From positions 35,070,997 through 35,134,996 of the forward strand of contig JAFMSR010000006.1 in NCBI GenBank assembly GCA_022818135.1: 64,000 bases of DNA, written 5' to 3'. The notes beneath the pieces were generated by a model. It made no database searches, was not told the origin of the DNA, and worked only from the letters and a program-made list of their open reading frames with translations. Shown here piece after piece: positions 56,661 to 64,000 of the stretch; position 1 is the stretch's first letter; each line of letters begins with the position of its first letter. The translations under genes and the position numbers were made by a program. Source of the stretch: Saxidomus purpurata (lineage: Eukaryota > Mollusca > Bivalvia > Venerida > Veneridae).

Positions 56661-58489
56661 GAAGAAGCCAGTATATGAAAACAATAATGGATGTCAATAT
56701 CAGGTATTTCAAGAACCTTTTTACACTTAACCACAGTCTTAAAGAAATCTTGTTAAAATAGTTTCTCATGGCCAAAGGTAAACTAAATTACTTTAATCTA
56801 ATGGCAAAAAAACAAAATGAGGTTTCAATTAAAATGACAATGTATAAACCATAATGGTTCTAACACATTCCTAGTCTAGATGTGATGGAACAGGCTTGTC
56901 AATGAACACAGGTTTAAAAATCCTTAAGGATTTTGTTGCATGAACAAAGTAAATGCATATTTGAGGATCTAAGACCAGTTTTGTATCTTATTTTACCAGT
57001 TTACAAGTAGAAACATGTATACCAGTATTTGGTAAATTTTATTATTAATATCTGCCATATGCAGATTTAACTACACAATTCTACATTGTCTGTACAAAAT
57101 CAAATCAGCTTAGACCTTGAAGAGTGAACCATACCAGGTGAATGTAAATTTTAAGCAGTTAACTAACTTCAAATATTTTAAAAACCTATATATATTATTC
57201 TGACTAGATCAATCAATCAATATCAATAATTTGTTGACATTGATTTTGAACATATGCCAAGTATACATGGAATCCCAAACGAACACTATCGGATATCCGT
57301 TAAACCTGCACATGCGTATTTGAATGCAGTGCACCGTGGATTGGAAAAAAATAAGGAGGGAAAACAACCCAACTTGTTAAAGGTACTTGCAGGTTTAAGA
57401 CTAACCTAAAAGAAAAAAAGGAATGCCTCTGGAACATTTATGGAAACAAAAAGCACTATGCACACTTATATATCTTGTTGTAAAACAATAATTGTTGTTG
57501 TAAAACAGTAGAAACATACCCCACCCACTCTTAACAAGATACATGCATTGAAATTTTCATTATTTCCAGCACATCAATGCCTGCAACCACAAAAGAACAC
57601 TGAAAAATGCTTCCTATGTGTATTCTATGCTCGAGGATGTTAAGAAAACCTGTCCAAACCATCCATGGACATCTGTTTTGTGAAAGCTGCTTTCTGCACC
57701 AAAGGTAAGAAAATTAAAAACCTTTTTGTCATATTCGGAACAAGTATTGTGTTCTATTCTAAGAAAGTTTCTTATCTAAAACAATTCTTAGTGTCTATAT
57801 TTTGTCATTTGTGTTTTTTGTTTGAAGCTTTCCATTTTAAGAATAATTAATGTTGTAGATACCTACCTATCATAAACATCTACGCATGCAGAAGAAATAG
57901 AAATGCAATTATGTCCAATGTACACTCACCAAGTTGCTTAAAAGCACGCCTCTAGGGTAAATGTTGGTACCTTAATGGTTGTCAGCCACATAGTAGTGGA
58001 CCTTTCGAAAAAATTTCAGATTTTGAAACTTCCAATACTTGTTAATAATTATTACTCCAATCAGCAGAAAAGCCTCATAACTCTGTCCAGGATTATTTCA
58101 CAATGCCATTTTTTGACTTAACATTATATTTTTGTACCAACTCACTTATTCCTGTGTTGAAACTTGGAATCATGACCAGTCCCCCGTATGCCAAGGCAAG
58201 TGTGTTTATGAAGGTTTTAAGGAATTACAATACGTTTTTACTGATGTCTGCTGGATTTTTTTGCTGAAACTTTCTGGATTGGTTATCTTTTCAATTATTT
58301 TAGTAAAAATTGTTTTGCCGTTACTTTAATTGATCTCAGATTTAGGGTATACCTCTTGCAAAGTATAGTAAACTTTAAGGCTGTAACAAACATCCGAAGT
58401 CTTATGAGAATTGTGAACCCATGATGAAATTCAGACACAATTATTTGTATGATTAATCCTTGTATCGCTGAAACGCAAATTTTAAAATG
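56661..58489. other. Non-coding, no exon supported
   Basis: AT-rich. A segment at 57570-57704 has splice-like borders but is closed by stops in all frames (see rejected items). The rest shows only short frames. Confidence 0.4.
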
Positions 58490-59130
58490 TTAACCATTAT
58501 TGTTCCCGTCTGTCTGTCTGTCACAAAAGTTTGTCCATGCCACTCCTACAAGCCTGGATGGATTTTACTGAAACTTGGCAGAAATGTTAAGTACCAAGTG
58601 TAGTTGTGCATATCGTCAGAATTTTCTGCTTCACTGGTTTTTAAATGAGTTATGGGACTTTGAAGATGTCTGGCATACTTAGATGACATCCTGTTATTTA
58701 GTAAAATCTTTTCTGCCCTCTTCTCCAATACCCCTTACTGGATTTTCATAAAACTTTATTGGAAGCACAAGTATGAAGTCTAGTTGTGTATATTATAATT
58801 TGGGGTACGTAGCTCAAAGGTCAAGGTCGCAGGGACTTGAAAACTGAAAATCTTGTCTGTGCTTCTTTATCAAAACCCCTTGCTGGATTTTCATACAACT
58901 TTGCTGAAAGCATCAGTACGAAGTCTTCTCGTGCATATTATAATTTGGGGCCACTAGCTCAAAGGTAAAGGTCACAGGGACTTGAAAACTAAAAATCTTT
59001 TCTGTGCTTCTCCTTAAACCCACTGCTTGGTTTTCATAAAATTTTGCTGGAAGCATCAGTATGCAGTCTAGTTGTGCACATTATAATTTGGGATCACTTG
59101 CTCAAACATCATTGTCATAGGGGTAGGAGA
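58490..59130. repeat. 144-bp tandem-core dispersed repeat
   Basis: Begins after a gtctgtctgtctgtc tract. Units with attataatttggggtacgta and attataatttggggccacta are 144 bp apart (about 58794 and 58938), and a third lies near 59082. Each has gaaaactgaaaatct-like and tctgtgcttct phrases. An inverted fragment of its first unit lies at 59975-60085. Confidence 0.7.
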
Positions 59131-59217
59131 CATATGCTTTTTTTTAAAAAACAATATCTAGTCATTTAATAAAATGCACCATTTATAACTTTACCTAAAC
59201 AGGATGTCATCTAATTA

Positions 59218-59962
59218 CAGTCAAAACTGTTTTATGAGACCTTCTTTGGGAAACAGCAAAAAAGGTCTCATATGACAGGGTGTCCCTTAAAACAGTCTCA
59301 CTGTTAATCAAATGCTCAAATAGCTACCTTCCGTTTTACATACACTTGCTTGATTTTTTTCTGTTAACCACATCATATAATCCTCTTTATAAAGTAAAGA
59401 GTTCAAACTGTTTAAATGCTTTTATAAAATCTATTTGTCACGAATTGCCTTGTTTGAATGCAAAATGGAGGGCCTGTTCTTGTATTCCTGCTTTCAGACT
59501 ACATTTTTAAGCCATTCATATAGTCAATGTGTTTATTTCTTTGTTTCCTGCTAAATATTGCCGGCCTTTTTCGAAGACTTTGATAAGTGACTAGCTGTAC
59601 AAGAATTTTTCAGCAATTTTATAAACTGGTTTACCCTGAGCAATTATAATGCTGTTCTAATGTCAAACAATTCTTCTTTTTTTTGCTTTCTTGAGCTGCC
59701 ATTTTTGTAAACAAAAGACATTCTTGCCTCAAACAACTTCATGAAGATAAGGAACTGTAACTCTATCGAGCAAACAACGTGTTAGGGAGCGTCTCAAAGT
59801 CACTAAAAACAGTCAAATTATTGATTTGGGAGCCAGAATTCATGGTCGCTTGTCTCGTAAGACAGGGAGTCACTTAATTCAGTCTACTTATATAAGAAAT
59901 TGTATCGGGCGCATAAAATAAGGTCCCCTATGACAGGGAAGTCGCCAAAGCAGTCTTGACTG
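59218..59962. mobile_element. Tc1/mariner-like MITE, 745 bp
   Basis: Ends CAGTCAAAACTGTTTTA (59218) and the inverse AAGCAGTCTTGACTG (ending 59962) are each flanked by TA (59216-59217 and 59963-59964). Inner parts of both ends carry variants of ctcatatgacagggtgtc. No transposase. TA target and CAGTC-type ends fit Tc1/mariner. Confidence 0.7.
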
Positions 59963-59974
59963 TATGCTTAACAT

Positions 59975-60085
59975 CTTCAAAGTCCCCTAACTCATTCAAG
60001 AGCCAGTGAAGCAGACAAATCTGACAATATGCACAACTACACTTGGTACTAACCATTTCTACCAAGTTTCAGTAAAATCAAATGT
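59975..60085 (-). repeat. Inverted fragment of the 58.5-kb repeat
   Basis: Reverse-complement similarity to 58558-58670 (acttggtactaaccatttct against agaaatgttaagtaccaagt; ccagtgaagcaga against tctgcttcactgg). Together they bracket the MITE. Confidence 0.7.
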
Positions 60086-60197
60086 CTTATCATCCGCGCA
60101 TTCCTTCAGCATATCTGAAATGCATCATCAATGAACTGAGTATGGTAAAGCTGGGGATAAACAAATAACTTATTAAATGAATAAATAAAAAGATAAA

Positions 60198-60245
60198 TAA
60201 ATGAATGAATGAATGAATGAATGAATGAATGAATGAATGAATGAA
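60198..60245. repeat. (GAAT)n microsatellite
   Basis: About a dozen uninterrupted GAAT units, followed by related (CAAA)n/(AAAT)n sequence. The FIHSFIHS reading on the minus strand is repeat translation. Confidence 0.95.
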
Positions 60246-60292
60246 ACAAACAAACAAATAAATAAAGGTAATAATGTATTTTTGTATGAAAC

Positions 60293-60769
60293 AAGAGCTG
60301 TCAGCAGGACAGCGCGCTCAAATTTTCTAAGTGCCAATAAAACAAAACTTTGGCAGTAAAAGGCAAACAAGGATATGTATAAAACAAGGGCCACAAGATA
60401 TTAAATCGAGAGTTTTAAATTAATACTCTAAGTGGTTAATGATATAATTATGTGCATGACAGAGCCAGTTGCACACAAGACTTTAACTACGAATTTGTAA
60501 GTACAAATCAAGAAGAAACATTTTCACAAAGTTATCTTCCCTTGCTTACAAATATGTGTCATGATGGTACATAAGTATTCCAACTTTCAAAGTTAAATCT
60601 CAAATGGTTATTAAGTCAACAAGTGGACAAGAATGAAAAAAATTAACTGTGTTTCTAAGTCAAAAAGGGCCATAATTCAAATGAAACCCTTGACAGAGTT
60701 ACCTTCTCCTGCCTCTGTTTGGGGATCATGATGGTAAAATCATAAGAATATAATATAATATAATATAAT

Positions 60770-60806
<37 letters not shown>

Positions 60807-61015
60807 AAACTGAAAACTTGGGGGCAATACAACTGAAATGGGGCAGACCAAAATTCCCTATAGTGGAGAACATTTCTACCATGTTCTATTGAAATAACCC
60901 CAACCATTTCTTAGATATGGCTCAAGATGGAGGAAAAAATACTGTTTGGAGTGATGTTCCAGACAAAGAAGTAGTTACAGACAGAGAACCTCCTGTAGCT
61001 CCTACGGGGGCATAA
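60293..61015. repeat. ACAAGAGCTGTC-type dispersed repeat, complete-looking
   Basis: Starts acaagagctgtcagcaggac and ends ctgtagctcctacgggggcataaa, the hairpin style of other 3' ends here. It includes aatataatataatata (60747-60770) and a (GACA)n run (60775-60804). Non-coding. Confidence 0.6.
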
Positions 61016-61328
61016 AAATGGAATGAATGACATCGTTACCTGGTGTGTGTGGAGGGACTGACTGTTGAGTAGGGTCCATTCCTATAGTCTTATTCTGTTT
61101 TGTTGTGGTGTATGACAAGAAAATGAATGTAACATTATTCTCAAACATATTTGCATCTTCTTTTCAGTAAGTTCAGAATAAAGTATGTGTCTTGTACTGG
61201 TGGTTGGGGCTTTGATGTCATAACTTAAGTAGTCTAACATGGCAATCAAATTGGCTTTATCCCATGGCTGGTTCCTGTATACAGTTTCAACAGTAATTTA
61301 CCTCAAAGCAGTCTTTTTTTTATTGCAG

Positions 61329-61407
61329 AACAACACACACACACAGATGCAGTTTCTGTGTGGAAGATAGTATCCCAGAGGAGATGGACTGTTACAAATT
61401 AGGAATG
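61329..61407 (+). CDS. Exon of an unrecognised cysteine-rich protein
   Basis: A pyrimidine-rich acceptor (tttttttattgcag|AAC) and a consensus donor (ATG|GTAAGT) bound 79 bp. Only one frame is open (phase 2 in, phase 0 out); it reads TTHTHRCSFCVEDSIPEEMD then CYKLGM. It begins in a short (CA)n run. The C-x2-C pair followed by a further Cys could be half of a zinc site completed by the next exon (SCRECGC). Phase 0 at its end matches the phase 0 start of the exon at 63054. I do not recognise the family. The gene would continue beyond the window to the right and has at least one exon to the left. Confidence 0.55.
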
Positions 61408-62205
61408 GTAAGTAGAAGTTATATTTAAAACATACTGATAGCAAGTACAAAGTAAACTTAAAACGTACTATTTTTTTTTAAAAAGACCAAAGAAAATTGA
61501 TATTAACTTTCTCAATACTCTGTCATGTTCAATCTTGATCCGCCAAAGTGGGGTGGTATGGACAATTTAAACAAGGTGTGACTCCCAACTCCGACGCCAA
61601 GGCGAGTAGGATAGTAGCTTCCCTTTTCTTTGAATAGTCAAGCTAAAAACAAGAAAGTAGGACTTATTGTGCTTGCATAGTGCATTCTGTTTGCGTGTAT
61701 CTTTTGTATATCATTCGTTCCATGTGCAAAGTTATAGGTAAGCACCACTGTAGCTGTTTCAGACACCGATGCGCGTGAAAGTAATGCAGGTTTAATGCAG
61801 AGGATTCAGCGGTAAAAAGTGAAAAACAGACTCGAAATACATGGATTTTACACAAAATCAGTGAAGCTAAGGTGTTTAGCATAAGACATATGCATTGGCA
61901 TGTAACTTTTGGTCAAATTTTGTAAGAATATACTTATAATTAAACGATCTGGTATTTCTATAGGGCAAACTAACCTATTCAAAAATACAACGATTCAGGC
62001 TCCAATTGATGATTCAACGAACATATTCAATATCTTAGAGCAGAGACTGGTTAAGATGCATTTCGTTCTTGAAACTGTTTAAACTGAAAACTGATGTTAT
62101 CAATCAGTTCTAAATTATTTCAATGTAGGTTCCATCTGTGTGTTATAAGCACAGTTTCCAGGTAACTCTATACCCGATGAAAATATCAGACTACCTTTTA
62201 AAACT
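61408..62205. other. Probable intron, no exon recognised
   Basis: Lies between the two phase-matched plus-strand exons. AT-rich, short frames only. Confidence 0.4.
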
Positions 62206-62900
62206 TGATGCCCACTGGGCAACATGTCAAGCCTGCTAAATGCGCACAACGAACCCTCCCATTGTGGTAAACAATTGACCTAAGTCAATTCAAAATCTTC
62301 CATTATAGGAAGTTACAGCCTGGACAATGTCTCACATTTCATTTTTTACCTTTACCCTCAAACGAACCTTGACCTTTATAGACCTAGGTCTTTCACACAA
62401 CACGCTGTTCCATTGTGGTGAACAGTTGTGCCAAAGGAATTCTAACTTCTTAAATTACAGCCCAGATAAGGTTTCTGTCACACTGTCCCATTGTGGAGAA
62501 CAGTTTTGTCAAGTGAATTTAATATCCCTCATTGCATGAGAAAGTTACAGCCTGGAACAAGGTCTCGCGTGTCCATTTTCTACCTTTAATCTCCAAGTGG
62601 TGTAACCTTGACTTTTGAGATACAGACCTGGGTCTTGCATGCGACACTTGTGATGGGTATCGTCAGAAATTTTGTATCATGATAAATTGCAATACGTGGT
62701 ACTGTATTGTGATCTGTATTGCAATATATTGAATGACTTTAAAATTACCGTGTTACGGGGTGAAACAACCTTAACCTTTGAGCCATGGAAATGGCGACAC
62801 GCCATCCAATTAGTGAACAATAATGCAAAGTGAATTTAAAATCCTTCAATACATGAAGAAGTTAAAGCCCTGACAAGATCATCCAGATGGTCGCACTGAC
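62206..62900. repeat. Diverged tandem-core dispersed repeat
   Basis: Starts cccactgggcaacatgtcaa (compare cccacgtgcaacatgtcgag at 8833). Units have ttccattgtggtgaacagtt, aaagttacagcctgga and accttgaccttta. Non-coding, within the probable intron. Confidence 0.6.
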
Positions 62901-63053
62901 AAGAGGAACTGTCAAAAATTGGCAACTAGTTCCGGCCACCTACCAGCGGGCTCATTTCACACAATGTCTGCTTAGGCATTACAAGACACTTCTGAATGCA
63001 AATTTACTCACAATATTTACAGTTTTAATGAAAGAAAGTTTGTCTTTCTACAG

Positions 63054-63155
63054 GAGCATGTATTTGGAGACTGGGCTACAGTAAATGATATGAACAAACT
63101 ACCAGCCTCCTGCCGGGAGTGTGGCTGTCAAGCACCTTATTCTGAGATACTGAAG
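63054..63155 (+). CDS. Second exon of the unrecognised cysteine-rich protein
   Basis: Acceptor tctttctacag|GAG and donor CTGAAG|GTAACA bound 102 bp, phase 0 at both ends. Two of three frames contain stops; the open one reads EHVFGDWATVNDMNKLPASC then RECGCQAPYSEILK. C-x2-C-x-C with the upstream CSFC suggests a zinc-binding module, but spacing does not identify a known finger to me. Phase agreement with the exon at 61329-61407 and clean splice sites are the support. Confidence 0.6.
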
Positions 63156-63637
63156 GTAACATTACTTGCATATCTATTTTTAATGTTATATCACATGGTC
63201 ACATGGTATACAAACAATCTGTATAATTATGAAACACTATATAATATGTTGTTATATGTATTACCAGCTTAATGATTCTACATGTTACAATGTATATCAA
63301 TAGCAAAGAATAAGGCGAGAGGAAAACATGAATGGCATATCTGTAGATCTGTGTGAATAAAGTTAAGCAAAGAACTATTACTAATGCACAGCTGAGGTCA
63401 ACACACTGAAATCCTGTGGGGAAAATGACAAGTCTGAGTGACAACTCCATGACAAATGCATACAAAATTTTACTTTCAATCTGACATAATTACATTTTTA
63501 AACAAATTTTTAACTTCAGCCTTGTGTTATAAGACCCTCTAGCATTAAAGTTCCACTATCATCTTGGATGTATAAATGTTTTGTAGCTGTTGTATTACCA
63601 ACAAAAATATCTTGCTAAAGAAATTGACCATTATTTG
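63156..63637. other. Probable intron, no exon recognised
   Basis: AT-rich sequence downstream of the second exon. Nothing else recognised. Confidence 0.35.
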
Positions 63638-64000
63638 TACAACAAGAGCTGTCTTAAACACTGCACGCTTGACAATTCTCAGTGCTTGCCAATAAATCAA
63701 AACTTTTGTCGGTAAAATGTAAAACAGAAATCTGTGTTATTTCTAAGTTTGATAACTGTGACCTGTCAACAGCAGAATTTCAAATCAATCCCATAGGTAG
63801 GTACTGAAACATGTTCATGGCCGTGCCTTGCCTACAAAACTTTAACTAGGAATTCCTATGTACAAAAGGGGGAATAATTTGTCAAAACTTAAGCAAGAGT
63901 TATGGGACTTGATGGTATGACCTAGTTCACTGACCCTTAAGACCTGTGTTAAACATTGAATAAGTTGTTATAAAGATATGACAAGAAATCGAAGTTTGCC
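63638..64000. repeat. ACAAGAGCTGTC-type dispersed repeat, cut by window end
   Basis: Starts aacaagagctgtcttaaac, then tgccaataaatcaaaac, parallel to gtgccaataaaacaaaact at 60332. Also holds agagttatgggacttgatgg, as in 45049-45070. Third copy of this family in the window. Confidence 0.6.

Noticed and set aside
57570..57704. Exon-like segment with acceptor tatttccag and donor AAAG|GTAAG
   Set aside because: All three frames contain stops. The best frame (HINACNHKRTLKNASYVYSM...) ends in TGA before the donor, so it cannot be an internal coding exon.
60106..60394. Minus-strand frames rich in FIHSFIHS
   Set aside because: (GAAT)n microsatellite translation.

Overview
The window reads as nuclear DNA of a marine invertebrate animal, most likely a bivalve mollusc. 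It is AT-rich, has GT-AG introns with small, widely spaced exons, carries a 500-N scaffold gap, and is dominated by transposable elements. The bivalve reading is an inference. It rests on tandem-core dispersed repeats (about 145-170 bp units) containing TGACCTTGACCTT-like phrases and ending in small hairpins, on SINEs with tRNA heads, and on a LINE with a PHD finger and a 2A-like peptide. I recall all of these as common in bivalve genomes. Nothing bacterial or viral was recognised.

Host genes are sparse. On the minus strand, exons at 51.8, 50.8 and 50.0 kb encode YWTD (LDL-receptor class B) beta-propeller sequence, and their intron phases fit (0, then 2, then 2). A weaker candidate lies at 44.2 kb. 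EGF-like and propeller-start exons lie at 8.1, 7.5 and 5.7 kb. Together they suggest one LRP-like receptor gene read from high to low coordinates, though one gene across 46 kb is unproven. Its EGF exon exists twice: an intact copy at 5640-5780, and a copy at 8002-8142 that has lost two cysteines, one of them to a stop codon. At the right edge, two plus-strand exons (61.3 and 63.1 kb) with matching phase 0 belong to an unrecognised cysteine-rich protein. A broken ZMYM/QRICH1/Crypton-type gene at 39.9-40.7 kb is split by a SINE.

Mobile elements by region. 0.9-2.2 kb: a MITE and a Tigger/pogo-like non-autonomous element. 2.9-4.1 and 48.7-49.8 kb: two copies of a repeat with a 146-bp tandem core. 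9.6-10.6 kb: a TIR element holding a truncated LINE tail. 10.9-14.7 kb: a nearly intact CR1-like LINE (2A-like peptide, PHD finger, endonuclease, reverse transcriptase), frameshifted near its C terminus. 14.9-18.1 kb: palindromic repeats with ACGGCCGTA about every 190 bp. 18.17-22.07 kb: a 3.9-kb DNA element with TIRs of roughly 750 bp. 22.8-23.7 kb: LINE relics. 28.0-34.2 kb: a LINE relic split by a 5-kb element with TGTAA termini and a CCGG target duplication, which itself holds a 1.36-kb foldback element flanked by TTAA. 35.6-36.8 kb: another LINE relic. 38.4-39.4 kb: a 145-bp array interrupted by a 267-bp near-perfect palindrome with an 8-bp target duplication. 46-48 kb: a 170-bp tandem repeat next to the gap. 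53.7-56.7 kb: a large 23-24-bp minisatellite passing into a 58-bp array. 58.5-61.0 kb: tandem repeats, a Tc1/mariner-like MITE and microsatellites.

The layers of insertion (LINE, then CCGG element, then TTAA element; SINE into a recombinase-like exon; palindrome into a tandem array) give a relative history of the locus. No operon, CRISPR array or standard rRNA gene was seen. The tRNA-like sequences look like SINE heads or pseudogenes.
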